Source: Asterella californica
Lineage: Eukaryota; Streptophyta; Marchantiopsida; Marchantiales; Aytoniaceae
Length of the DNA: 64,000 nucleotides
Reading direction: 5' to 3'
Assembly: GCA_036924285.1 (NCBI GenBank)
Contig: JAYKYS010000014.1
Coordinates: 9,982,001 to 10,046,000 of the forward strand
The position numbers and the translations under genes were made by a program. Of this stretch, positions 1 through 11,299 are shown piece by piece. The notes under the pieces were generated by a model, which was given only the letters and a program-made list of their open reading frames with translations, ran no database searches and had not been told where the DNA came from. Every line of letters starts with the position of its first letter. Positions within the stretch are counted from its first letter, which is position 1.

Positions 1-920
1 CACTAACAGCCGTGACATCAAGTATCATAGATCTATGGCATCAACGGATGCGGCATCTTGGAGCACAAACCTTGAAGAAATTGGGGAGTGGGATCACCAA
101 AGACTTCAAACTCACGGAAGGAATTACAGAATCTGTTCTTAAATTCTGCAAAGGATGCCTGTATGAGAAACATCACCGAGAACCCATTTCTTCCAAAACC
201 GGAATTCGTGCAACGAGAAGGTTGGAATTAATTCACGGTGATATCTGTCAAAGTATTTCATTACCTTCGTTGATGATTTCTCACGCAAGACTTGGGTCTA
301 TTTCATGTCAACTAAGGATCAAACACTTGACAAGTTCAAGATTTTCAAGGCGATGGTTGAGAATCAGACAGACGGTAAGATCAAGCAGATCGATGTACCT
401 GGAAAGTCTCGAGGTCAAGACCAAGCACATTTGGGCATCAAGACTCTGAGATCTGACAATGGTCGAGAGTACACGTCCAACATTTTCCAACAGTTCTGTG
501 AACTACACTGTATTGCAAGACAGACGTCTACACCGTACACGCCGCATCAGAATGGAGTCACCGAGAGGAAGAATTGGACTCTCTGTGAAAGCGTGAGGTG
601 CATGTTACACCAAAAGGGTTTATCGAAGGTCTTCTGGACAGAAGCGATCTCCACCGCTAACTATGTGATGAATCGGGCTCCAAATAGTAGTGTGGGAGGA
701 CGAATGCCAGAAGAAATATGAAACAGGAAGAAGCCATCCGTAAAACACTTGAGGGTGTTTGGTAGTGAAGCATATGCGTGAGTTCCATCCGAAAGGAGAA
801 AGAAACTTGATGCAAAGAGTGTAAAGTGCATTTTCTTAGGTTACGTTGAAGGGATTAAGTGCTATCGACTTTACAATCCAGAAACTAGGAAAGTAGTGAA
901 AAGCAAAGATGTCTATTTGT
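1..920 (+). pseudogene. Copia-type pol fragment (GAG-pre-integrase and integrase), degenerate
   Basis: The translated pieces follow the order of a Ty1/Copia polyprotein: a pre-integrase motif (LWHQRMRHLG) near 37-66, a zinc-binding CxxC (CKGC) near 150, the integrase core with TLRSDNGREY near 440-470 and TPYTPHQNGVTERKN near 530-570, and the post-core segment with KCIFLGYVEG near 825-855. The reading frame shifts near 300 and stops occur at about 720 and 780, so no functional product is expected. The left part of the element lies outside the window. No RT or LTR belonging to it is visible to the right, so it is a truncated relic. The family is clear; its boundaries are not. Confidence 0.85.
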
Positions 921-927
921 CGAGATG

Positions 928-1046
928 GCAAACTTCTAGAATTTTGACTTTTATTTTTTTATTTTTCTTCACATTAAGCAAGCTGCTCCAACAGCCGCTG
1001 ATAAGCATTGTGCACAACGGAATTGCAAACTTCTAGAATTTTGACT
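928..1046. repeat. 22-bp direct repeat pair
   Basis: GCAAACTTCTAGAATTTTGACT occurs at 928-949 and again at 1025-1046 with a 97-bp period. Both copies are followed by a T-rich run. It lies just beyond the last recognisable integrase codons and may reflect a small local duplication or terminal repeats of a small element. I see no gene here. Confidence 0.6.
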
Positions 1047-2093
1047 CTTTTTTTTTCACACTAGACGAGCTGCTCGTTTACTAAGATCGCAATGCCTCTT
1101 GCGATCCTAGTATAAGTACATGTTTCTAGTTGATGAAAGTAAAAAAAAGATTACAAAAAGATATTTATTTTCATATCATTTCTTATATATTGATGCAAGT
1201 TTCATCATTGCCGAATTTGATCACGAATCAAAGGTTGAATACGAAAATCAAACACCTAGATTCACGGACAAAACAAAAAATCACACGAATGTAAACACTC
1301 CCTCAAATACAAATTTCAAAAGTTCTCTTTCGATAAGGATCACTTTACTATTATCATCTCCTCAAATACATCAATTTTCTCAATTTCTTTCCTTCTTAGT
1401 GTCCTCCTCTCAGCAGTTTATATTTTCTCCTCGAACTTGCTGTCTGATCTTCAATCTCTCATTTGTAGCTTCCCTTGTCGTCGATATCATGAAGGAGTCT
1501 CCCAGACCTCATTTTTCTCCTTTACGATGAGGTATGGCACACAAAGTAAAAACCAACACCAAACAAGCAAGTGGAACTTAAAAAGAAGTGTAAACGATAT
1601 GCTAATGTATCTTCTAACCATGCTATGCGAGCAGCTACGCCAACATAAAAGAGACAAAGCGACCTTGGTAGACGAGCAGACTAGTCTAACTATAAGAGGT
1701 ATTGCGACCCTGGTAGACGAGCAGTTCGCCTAGTGTGCTATGCGAAGACCTTTTGTTAGATGAGCATCTAGCCTAACTAATATATTTATACAATGAAAAT
1801 TATTATTCTTCTTTTTATGGATAGAAGCTAAATATCCTTTCTTTTCTACTCTGATTGAAGATATCGTATATATTTAATTGTATATCATAAACTATTCTTG
1901 TTATAATTTATTTTGATTTATTAGAAATTAATATATACTATTTCTTACTTTTTATTACTTATAAAAACTAGCTAATATTATAAAGTTAATTTATTGAGGT
2001 CTTTATTAGATCATACATGGTTTGCTAATGGAAGATGAGTAACCACCTCGAGGAAAATTCTGAAAATGAGAAAGGAGGGAGGAGGGGAAGAAG
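1047..2093. other. AT-rich spacer without a recognised gene
   Basis: About 1 kb of AT-rich sequence separates the Copia fragment from Copia A. A 136-codon open frame at 1120-1530 has low-complexity composition (Ser/Phe/Ile-rich) and no motif I recognise. A 21-bp near-perfect direct repeat, GCGACCTTGGTAGACGAGCAG at 1659-1679 and again with one change at 1704-1724, sits in a cluster of TAGACGAGCAG-like words. I assign no function. Confidence 0.5.
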
Positions 2094-2317
2094 TGTAGAA
2101 AGATCGATACTTCTAGGAAGACATGAGAGCGAATAGACAAGGAAGTAAAATAGGAATGAGATGAGAGAGGTCTTGCTTCTCCATGTATATATAGTGGTGG
2201 TGAGTAGAAGAGAAACTCTAATGATGGGTTAGCCCTCTAACTAATTGTACGTAATCATCCTAACCACTGCGACTAATGTTAGTCGTCAATCTACTAGAGC
2301 TTGGGACTATATCAACA
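2094..2317 (-). repeat. 3' LTR of Copia A
   Basis: This 224-bp segment matches 22877-23092 along its length. Shared blocks include a TATATATAGTGG promoter-like stretch (near 2188), GACAAGGAAGTAAAATAGGAA (near 2137) and GAGCTTGGGACTATATCAACA at its right edge. On the minus strand a purine-rich tract (GCTTGAAGAGGAG) stands directly before it and fits a polypurine tract. Confidence 0.85.
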
Positions 2318-4440
2318 CTCCTCTTCAAGCTCGACTCTACATCATGTACTCCTAGACAATGTTTGAAAGTATCAAACTTAGCTCTAGGCAATGCCTTAGT
2401 GAAGATATCGGCAATTTGATCTCCTATGCTCACATAACTGAGCTCAATCTCTGCAAGGACTTTCTCTTTAATGAAGTGATAGTGCACCTCAATGTGCTTC
2501 GTCCTAGCATGGAAAACATGATTACTAGCTAACTTCATGTTGCTAATGTTGTATATATATATACAACAACGAGATCTATACACTCTACTTAAACACTCCA
2601 CACCAATATCTGATAGCAGACTTCGAAGTCAAATTGATTCGCATGTTGTGTTTGTTGCTCCTCGATACTCTGCTTCTGTGGATGACAAAGCAACCGTAGG
2701 TCACTTTTTAGAAGTCCAGTTTATAGCAGCGCTTCCAAGTCCAAAAGCATAACCTGACGTGGATCTCCTGTCAGCACTCCTTGCTCAATCAACATCAGTG
2801 TAGTCATGTAACAACAATGGTCCACCATATTAATAGTGAAGTCCGTATTGCATCAAGAACTTCATGTGGCAGAGGATCCGCTTGATAGCCTCCAAATGTG
2901 ATCTCCGTGGTGATTGCATAAACTATTGATCAGACAGACGACATAACTCAAGTCTGGTCTGGTGATGATCAAGTAGATAAGACTCTCAACCATCTGTCTG
3001 TACATGTGTGGATCATCAAGTAACTCACCATTCTTTGCTCTTAGCTCTAAACCTTGCTCTAATGACGTAGCAATGAGTTTGCAATCAAGCATACCAAATC
3101 TCTCAAGCATACTGAGAGCATACTGTTGCTGTACAAGCCAAACATCCTTCCCATCTCTAATGAAATGTAAGCCGACTTGTCTCTCATCCAGGGTACCCCA
3201 GATGACTAGGATTACTAGTGCATCATAATTACAAAGATTCAGTTACACCTATGCTCACTTCACTCAACTTTCTAACCCGTATGTCACATCGGTTCTTCTA
3301 ATAACGTTCTTGCAAACAAGTTCTAATCCCGATCTCAACATTGCATCGCATAATACTCAAGGTCTCCAATACTCACTTTACTCATAGATATGAAAAATGA
3401 GAATGTCTTTCATCCTCTCAACTCTTCCTTATATACTCTACAACTTCTTACCGTGGTAACTTTCACTAAGTTATGTTATCTCATGATAAGTATGCAATCC
3501 AAAATAGTAAAACTTCTAAAGGCTACTAAGACTTAAGAATAGCACACACATTACTTGTTCTACTTTATCAAATAAGAGATTCTCCTACTTTAGCTTTCTA
3601 AAGTGTTAACTTTCCATACTATCTAGTAAGAAGACGACAACAAACTAATACATCTTTTGAGGAGCATCTTTAGATATTTGTGCATGACTTTTCATCATGC
3701 ATCCAATCAGCGATGGTCAACAAAGTCACATACTTTTGAGAAACATATTTGGAGCTCCGCACTTGTCACATAATGTCATAATGAAACCTCTAATAGTTTC
3801 CTCAACTTAGTTATAACTATCTCAACTAGTTATGCTTAGTTTTGATCACTCTAGATTTGGATCTTCGAAGTAGAGTAACCTATAAGATAGTCATACCTAA
3901 TGAAATTTATATAAACAAACACACAAATAATGAGATACTTGTGGTGTGACAGATCTCCACAGCTAGGAAGTACTTAAACTCTCCTAAGTTCATCATCTCG
4001 AACTCGGATTTCAATGATACTTGATCTCGGAAATAAGCTCCTCATAGTTATCGATAATGATCAAGTCATCAACATAGATGATGATCACAACAATCTGATC
4101 TCGTATTCTTAATGAATACAAGGTAGAGTCTGAACTACAAAGAGATTGCAAGTAAGAATTGATCTTTGCATATCATGCTCTTGGTGTCTGTTTCAGATCA
4201 TAGAGGGCCTTCCTTAACTTACACACACGATAAGAAAACTTAGGATCCTCATAACATGGAGGTTGCTGCAGCAGTCTAGACATCAGTGTGAACAAGCTCC
4301 ATAAGCTTGTTCGCTCCGCTACTTGATCTTTTAAAGGATTGTCTAGCTTGCTTGCCAAGCTGAAATGCTGCACAGACTCCAATGGGCTCACTGGATTTGA
4401 ATTTAGGCAGACCTGTAACTAGGTCAGAACTCGAAAGGCT
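2318..4440 (-). pseudogene. Copia A RT and RNase H remnants
   Basis: Minus-strand translations give the end of a Copia polyprotein. Near 2330-2520 is the RNase H end with FHARTKHIEVHYHFI and DQIADIFTKALP, near 2870-3110 a thumb/RNase H linker with SLIYLIITRPDLSY, and near 4173-4260 the RT motif VCKLRKALYDLKQTPRA. The catalytic YVDD region is expected near 4030-4090, where the sequence still suggests VDDLIII. Many stops and frameshifts separate the pieces. The closest relative in the window is Copia B, which has nearly the same ITRP and HARTKHIEVHYHF motifs. Confidence 0.8.
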
Positions 4441-4531
4441 TTTCAACCTTTGGAAGTTCTAGATGTCTAATTCGCTGAGTCATTGTCTAGAGTCTTGACG
4501 TCTTCATTCTAGTTCATGTGTCTAATTCTAG

Positions 4532-4811
4532 TGTCACTTCGGACTCGGCTAAGTTGACCGAGTCCGAAGTGACGCATCCCGGTAAGGTCGTTAGTGCCGT
4601 TAGGGCGAGTTGGTGGGAGAGCCCACTAGGGATATACTTCGCAGGTAGGGCTTGGAGGCCTTAGTTCTTTGAGTTGAGCCTTCAAGCTCCAGGCTATGGT
4701 GGATAGTCTAGTTGAGTGTAACCCGGATTCTCTTCGTGCTTAGAGTGGGTTTGGCTTGACCGTTTGTGAGTAATCTTGTTGTAGTGTTGGAGATGGTAAT
4801 TTCTCAATACA
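4532..4811 (+). repeat. 5' LTR of Gypsy-MT
   Basis: It begins TGTCAC and matches 18681-18969, with a near-identical core around 4580-4800 that includes GGGCGAGTTGGTGGGAGAGC and GTAACCCGGATTCTCTTCGT. It opens with a perfect 16-bp inverted repeat (arms 4533-4548 and 4558-4573, loop 4549-4557). The right edge at CAATACA is my choice, because similarity to the other LTR fades there. No standard tRNA primer-binding site is obvious just downstream, so the 3' edge is uncertain by some bases. Confidence 0.75.
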
Positions 4812-5239
4812 TATTGTGCATATGGTCACCAACGAGGAGGCGCCAGTCCGGGTGGGGCTGCGTTTCTCTTTATGTGAATGTTTGAATGTGGAGGGTTATC
4901 GTTTGGACTTCTTGTGGTTGGAACTCCTCCACATTCTGCTTCCTGTTTGTGCTCCGCGTTTGCTTGTGTTGGCGCTTGACTTCCGGAGTGAGTTCACTCC
5001 AGTGTGCTGTCGGTAGTGAGGCTGGAGTTGCGGACCAGGCTGACTACTTTTGTCTCTCTCATGGTGCGATTGGAGTGACGATCAACAGATCGTGAGAGGC
5101 TGCCTGTGGTGATGGTAGGTACAGGTTGTCCTTACCTTGACCGTCCTAGTAGAGGATAGGTGAGCTCAGTAGGAACGGAGTTAGGCAAGTGGTGGTTATG
5201 GTGATGACGGAGATTGCGACATTCCGGTTGGGGAGTGTG

Positions 5240-7296
5240 TTAACGGAATTCTCTCATCACGGATTTCTCGGGAGGTTCTGGTGGAGACTTCTCGGACAAT
5301 GGATATACACGGAGTGGGGTGAGGTACCGACTACTTACATCATTACCGTTGGTTGTTCCAGAGGATGAGTCAGACGCAGACATCGCATTTTCTGATGGTG
5401 AGTCTAGTGTAGCCACACCGTTGTTGTGGGACATGGATGAGATCTATGGGGCCATGAAGGGCCTCGACGTTACACGGATACAGTTGGTATCATTGAGCGG
5501 ATGACTTCATCCAAGAGTTCGACAGTTGGTGCGATCTGCAGCAGATGCAGAATCCACAGCTGTTTACACCCTTCATGGCGTGGAAGGGTTTGTTCCAACA
5601 CTCGGAGGGACTGCCGATGGACGATTATCATGAGTTCAGACGAGATTACAGTGTTGAGATCGAGTTCTGGAGACAACATTGGTCTCCCAACTATGTTTCT
5701 ATCACTACTGGCGCAGTTTCGGGAGGCGTAGCACATACGAGTTCGGATGCCAGTAGTAGTGGTACATCCACAAGTGGCGGAGTACCTACTACCAGCAGTG
5801 CATCCACAAGTAGTGGAGCAGGTGGTAGTGTGAGCAGGATGCCACCAGGGTTTAACCCTGTGGTTCAGTTCTTCCAGTGTTTGAGTAAGAACTGTCAGGT
5901 GTGCGAACTGACAAGTTGAGGAGTCTGCAGGAGTTCCAGCGTAAGACTGGAGAGAGCTTACGCGAGGCGTTTACTCGCATGAGGCGATTGATCAGCGTTA
6001 CCCAAGGGGTGACGGAAGCACAGGCAGTCCAATTCTGGTATGAGATACTAGACAGGGAGCTGCGTAGGAGAGTTAGAGATGCCACTCTCCTTAGAGATAC
6101 CGCTCCGACGTTGACGGTTGTCTTTAGTCTGGCTGAGCGGATTGAGCTCAACATGGTGGAGGAGAGGGTGGTGGTTGCAGGGTTCAGCAAGGAGACACCA
6201 CATGGAGCGACCACCTCTTCTCGAGGATCACAGGCTACGCAACAGCGTGGTGGTGGTGTTGGTAAGGATCGTGCGGAGCAGTCACGATCTCATGGAGGTG
6301 TTGGAGGATCTGGTGGGCAGAAGCCCATGCCGTCTTTCTCTAGCCAGCAGCAAGCGGGTCCTTGCTGGACGTGTGATGGTCCTCATCAGCAGAAGGACTG
6401 TCCACAGAGGAGAGGTTATGAGACGTCGGGGACGTCTCAAGCAGTACCTAGGCAATGTGAGTATTGGAGACGACTTGATCACAATAGTGACCGTTGTTTT
6501 GATCTTCATCCCGAGTTGCGGCAAGGGAAGGCTGATCGTGGACAAGGTGGAGGAGCTCAAGGAGGCCGTGGTGATCGAGCTAGAGGTAGAGGTCCAGCAC
6601 CTGGGAAAGGACCGGTCGATCCATCGCATGCTACGACGTCAGAAGTCGGTATGGCTGCTCGGATTGAGCAGTTGGAGCAGAGGATAGCTAGTATGGCTAT
6701 GGCTGAGCGGAGATCAGGTGGAACAGAGGCTTCCACGTCTTACGGAGGAGAAAGAGGTGACTTCGACTTCATGGCTGATGTGGCGCAGATTGAGACATCT
6801 GCGGGAGTGACTAGAGGTGCAGTACGTGCCTCCGAGCCACGAGGAGCGTCAGTGGAGTTGGATCCACAACGCGGGGAGGCTGATAGACAGATCAGGCTTT
6901 CCCAGTCGTTCACGTTATCGGAGGTGTTGAGGACCACATCTATGGTTCCTAAACGGCCTACCGATGATGCAGTAGAGTTGGAGACCTCGACATCCATGAG
7001 CGGGTGTGATGTGAGTCCACCCTCGACGTCTGTGGATGCGACGTCGAACTCGATGTTGGGGGCGGCTACAGTAGTTTTGCGAGCCCCACTATTCTCAGTC
7101 AAGGATAGGAGGGCATTGGGAGTCAACTTGGCTCCTGTGTTCCAGTTGGCGGCCACACTCAGTGAGAGCGAGGATGTAGTTACCTCTAGTGCTGAAGTAG
7201 TTCAGCGAGAGGCGGTAGACGTGTCCATGGAGTCGAGGATTAGGACAGCTACCAATGGTACTTGGCAAGCGGCGACTGCTAGGTTAGCTGAGTTAC
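5240..7296 (+). CDS. Gypsy-MT gag (nucleocapsid-type, zinc knuckle)
   Basis: The clearest frame is 5901-7301; its upstream part lies in another frame at about 5319-5919, so one or more frameshifts are present. The segment near 5900-6150 (SLREAFTRMRRLI, VQFWYEILDRELRRRV) resembles a Ty3/Gypsy capsid domain. A CCHC-like knuckle, CWTCDGPHQQKDC, lies near 6361-6400, and a second degenerate one (CEYWRRLDHNSDRC) near 6459-6500. Arg/Gly-rich and Ser/Thr-rich tails follow. The stop at 7299-7301 belongs to the inserted element: the gag frame really breaks at 7296 and resumes at 13231 with the residues LPARPAIDRAG. Confidence 0.75.
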
Positions 7297-8926
7297 TGTA
7301 GTGACGCAAGATTACTCCTTTTGCCCATTTAGTATACAAGATATCGTTCCTACAGAGGATTTGCACAAGTAACGCTGCTCTAAGTTCTAAGATCTGTTCA
7401 AACCACAAACACACGGGTTTTGTCTAGAAATCCCGTCTTCTCACAAAACCACGCGTCTTCCAAGTACGCCAAAATATACTCTGGATCTAAATAAACAACT
7501 ACTAACTAAAATATCACACAACTATTCACAGAGAAGCTCGAGAAGACGATCTTCCTGCTTCCAGGTCACTTCTTCCGGTCTTCTCAGTACCGTCTTCCCG
7601 AAGCGATTCTCGTCTTCTGGGGGTTCAGCTCGTCTTCTCACACCTCGAGAAGATTGTCCTGCTCCACAAAAATCGACTAACAACGATCGTTACACCTTAC
7701 TCTTCCATTCACATCCCAACGGGTTAGATTAATCACAGGGTGTATGCCTCCTGTAGCCTTCCCAGGCTTCTGCCTACGGAAATGGTCTTCCTGCAGCACT
7801 ACAACGACATTCACCTTCACGGAAGCTCAATAGAAGTCTCAGAAGCTCATTAGAAGAAGGTAAGAAGATGGGGAAGATGAGAGAAGATGGGGAAGATGAG
7901 AGAAGATGGGGAAGAAGAGAAAATCCAAACGAGAGAAAACAAGATGAAAAGAGGCAATTAAGATTCCGACAGGCTTCTAGTCCGGATCCTGACTAACAAG
8001 CCATCCCTGCTTGTAATAGTTTGGGGAGGAAGACAACAAACATGTGTACAGTTGAACCGTCTTCTTCTTGAGGATGTCGTCTTCTGCTGTGGGAAGAACG
8101 CTTCTTTCTTCTTCACTTCGCTGCTCTGACTACTCTGTCTTCTGGGATCCCTTACCCATAAGATCGTCCGTACGCAGATCCCAAGTGCTCTACTGGACGA
8201 GTCAAGCTACAATGCCACACCTGCTGACAGTCACCGCCACTCAAGGAGAACACTTCCCATGCACAATTGGGAGCGAATTCAAGGAAATCCATCACCCAGA
8301 AGACATGAACAAAGCTTCTGCACTCAAATCAACAATCCATTCTCCGAGAAGAAGTCACATTGGCATTGGGAAGCTCACTCCCTCTACTTCTTGCGCCTAC
8401 TCCTCGACACATCAGTCTAGACAACAGGACTGCACGAGGATACCGTTCCCTGGTCCTAAACTGTCCATTACCTCTATCTACATCCTCGAACCACTGCTGG
8501 TAACAAGCATGCAGACCCCTCCTGTGTATTCCCAGACTATTCGTATGTTTCCAACAACGGGTGTAGTGTACACGATAATGCTTATCATGTGCCGGTGTGT
8601 GCTCTTTGTCTGCACCGTCAAATCGATGTGTGTGTGTGCAGAACCTACAGAGAACCTACAGAACCCTCTTTCCTACTTTTCGATCCTACTTATGTCGCTG
8701 CCATGAGAACGAGAGGGAACGACCACCAGGGAGAGAGAGGCGTTGACAGGAGGTTGTCACCCCACATGCAAGCAGTTTCCCTTCCTAATTAGCCATCCAC
8801 TTTGTTGCTCCTACGCTACCTATGCTGCCACATGGTATCTTAATTAATTTTACACAGAAAAACTGCCACCCTTAAGATAGCATATTTGGTCCTACTAAAT
8901 CTGGAATAGTCAACTTTGGTTACTAT
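7297..8926. other. 3' non-coding part of GAAGAC element copy 1
   Basis: Downstream (minus strand) of the coiled-coil stop lie 1.6 kb with no credible gene. GAAGATGGGGAAGATGAGA repeats in tandem at about 7861-7920. A 212-codon plus-strand frame at 8068-8706 is rich in Ser/Thr and lacks a recognisable motif. The segment is rich in GTCTTC words up to about 8130 and much poorer beyond. Confidence 0.45.
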
Positions 8927-10298
8927 CTACTCTGATTGCTCGGAGGCAACCTCTACCTGATCTGCTTCTATCGGAGCTCCTAACGCGACTTCTGATAAGC
9001 TAGAAAGCCCTGCAGTTACCTCGGGTGTCACTGAGGTGGCTTCCTCCTCATCGTTCTTTGCTGGCCTTGCTGTCGCTGCTGCTGCGTCTTCCTCGACTTC
9101 AGCTTCTGCTTCGGAAGACAGAAGCGTCTTCTGGGAAGCGGAGTCGACCGGTGCTTCCTCGCTCTTCTGGAGCATCAGCTCGATGCTAGGGACCATGGCG
9201 ATCTCATAGGGATCCGGGGAAATCGCTTCCTCCACGCGGAATACCTGGGAAGACAGCTCGTCTTCTTGTCTTCCGGGGAGTCTTCCGGAGTCTTCTCGGC
9301 TTCCAACGTTGTCACTACCAAGTGCACAGCGAGGTCGAACTCCTCCTTCTCCATTCCGGATCCAGTCGATGGGGCTGGAGCTTGAGAAGATGCAATTGCA
9401 AGTATCGGAAGCGAGGGAAGACCATAAAGTGTCTTCACTCCCTCTATCTGCCGATCCAAGTACCTGAACATGCTCTCCCGGCATTCCATCAACATTGTCT
9501 TGGACTCGCTGTCCCATCCTCTAGCCAAGGTAAGTAACTTCCTACCCGCGGTGAAGTTGAACTTCTTCCGAAGCGCTTCCACCGACTGTGCTAGCATCTC
9601 TTGTGCACGAGCCTCCGTTGCTTCCCGCTGCGTCTTCTCAACTGCAACTCGCGCTTCTGCGGCTTCTCGCTGCGTCTGCCATGTGGTCTTCTCCTCGGCG
9701 AGGGCGGTGATCTTCTCCCGCACTCGGAGGACTTCCTGATCGCGCTGCTGTACCCGCACCTGCATCTCCTGGTTGCTCTTCCGAAGTTGCACCAGCTCCT
9801 TGGCAGAAGCGGTTGCTTCCGCCTTGTATTTGACTGTGAGCTTCTCCGTGGTGTGGAGACTAGCTTCCAGCAACTCCGTCTTCTTCTGGTCTTCTTCCTG
9901 TCGCAGCAAGGTGCGCAGACCGAAGCCAGGTTGCAAGGGTCTCTCCTGAGCCTTCGCTCTCTTCTCCAGCAACTCCATAGCTGGCTGGATCTCCTTGTGG
10001 AAGAAGGCGCTGAACTCTTCCAATCTTCTTCCTGCAGAAGACAAGTTCATCTCCACTACTCGCTCTGAGGTGTCGACCTCGTCTTCTAGAGGCAAGGAAG
10101 CCTCTTCCACCACAATGGCCTTTATCTTCTGCGCACGAGAAGAAGCTACTCTTCTCATCTTCCGGGATGGAAGATTCCTCGTGACAAGAGCGGGTCTCTT
10201 CACTGCGCTTCCCCCCATCGCAGTAGGAGTATCCCTTCTTCTCTTGTCTTCTGAGTCTTCGGAAGACTCCCAAGTGTTGCAGAAGCGGTCTTCTGCTC
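8927..10298 (-). CDS. C-terminal part of GAAGAC-element protein: long coiled coil
   Basis: The minus-strand frame 9175-10218 gives 347 residues. The N-terminal part is basic (RRVASSRAQKIKAI). From about residue 60 to 225 it is a heptad-rich Glu/Lys/Gln/Ala coiled coil (for example LEASLHTTEKLTVKYKAEA), then a segment with FNFTAGRKLLTLARGWDSES. An acidic Ala/Glu-rich tail continues in another frame to a stop at 8927 (SEAEAEVEEDAAAATARPAK). Two frameshifts, near 9300 and 10270, separate it from the upstream part. Coiled-coil gag-like proteins are known from large non-autonomous plant Gypsy derivatives (the 'putative gypsy type transposon' family, Pfam PF04195). That comparison concerns layout only; I see no decisive shared motif. 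Confidence 0.55.
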
Positions 10299-10301
10299 CG
10301 A

Positions 10302-11299
10302 TCAGGTACTCAGCAGTTCTTCTTCCGAGTCGGACTTCGATCTTGAATGAATGAGGAAGGTGGGCTTCCTAGGTACACTTCTAGGACCCATCTTCCTCGG
10401 TGGCGTGACGTCTTCCGACCCACTAGACTCGTCTTCCCTCACTAGAAGCGTCTTCTGGTGAGAGCCGGACCTCAGTTGTGGCATCAGAGTGGGAGGAGGA
10501 GTTGCGGCTGCTGCTCGGTCATCGTCTTTTGAGGTCTCCTCCTTCACCTCCTGTTGTCCTGTTGGTCCATACTCCGCCAGCTGATCTCCCCTAAGATCCC
10601 CCATGGCTACGTACAAGTAGCAGAGGAAAGGTGTCAAGTGTCCTCCCGCCGGGGTACCCAAGTACGCTAGCTCCGTCTGTACATAGTTGTGGACGTAGGC
10701 GCCCCAGTAGATGGGTACTCTTTTATCCCACACTGCTATCCAGGAATTCTACGTCCTGATCTCCTAGGTACCTCGTCTTCTGCGCTTTCCCCTTGGGGAA
10801 GAGATGCAGAAACAGCTTCGTCAGAAGTCGCTTCTTCGGCTCCCGGTAAGATTCGATCTTCCATCCATTCCTACCCTGCCTGTCTTTCATGAAAAAACAA
10901 GTGGTGCTCCCAGGCACATGGCACGTACTCACGACCCTGAGCAAAATCTTCTTCTCAAACCAATACCATCGGTCCTCGGATTGTAGCCTGCGGAAAGCCC
11001 TGCGCCACCAATCTTCAGTCCAAGAAGATGATCTTCCTCGAGCTACTCCTGCCTTCACAGGTACACGGTTGCGAGGTGGTAACGCTGCCCACACCTCCTC
11101 CAGAAGTCCCTGGTCTGCGAGGTTCTAATCCCATAGGAAGAAATCGAGACCCAACTCCTTGAGGAAGGGCGTGGCCTCGGCCAACTCCGCTGCTGGTAAC
11201 ACCAACCCTCGAGGATGCATCGTCATACTGGAAGATCTGTTGCACTAAGCCACAAGCACCTACTATGAGCTGAAGGCTCAATCCTTCCCAAGTGCCCAC
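10302..11299 (-). CDS. N-terminal conserved domain of GAAGAC-element protein
   Basis: On the minus strand a chain of frames starting at an ATG at 11297-11299 (MGTWEGLSLQLIVGACGLVQ) runs through FLKELGLDFF, WKIESYREPKKRLLTKLFLH and RVPIYWGAYVHNYVQTELAY to an acidic low-complexity linker ending near 10302. Copy 2 at 57401-58318 encodes the same sequence closely and with fewer breaks, which supports coding. Copy 1 has a stop at the position corresponding to the Trp of DWNLADQG (about 11125) and frameshifts near 11220 and 10740. The conserved Trp/Tyr/Pro-rich block suggests a folded domain. I do not recognise its family. It should be continuous with the coiled coil downstream, as one protein of roughly 800 residues. 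Confidence 0.6.

Noticed and set aside
1120..1530. 136-codon frame in the AT-rich spacer
   Set aside because: Low-complexity Ser/Phe/Ile-rich with no motif or codon signal.
8068..8706. 212-codon plus-strand frame in the 3' part of the GAAGAC element
   Set aside because: Ser/Thr-rich, opposite to the element's coding strand, no motif. It cannot be compared with copy 2, which is cut before this region.
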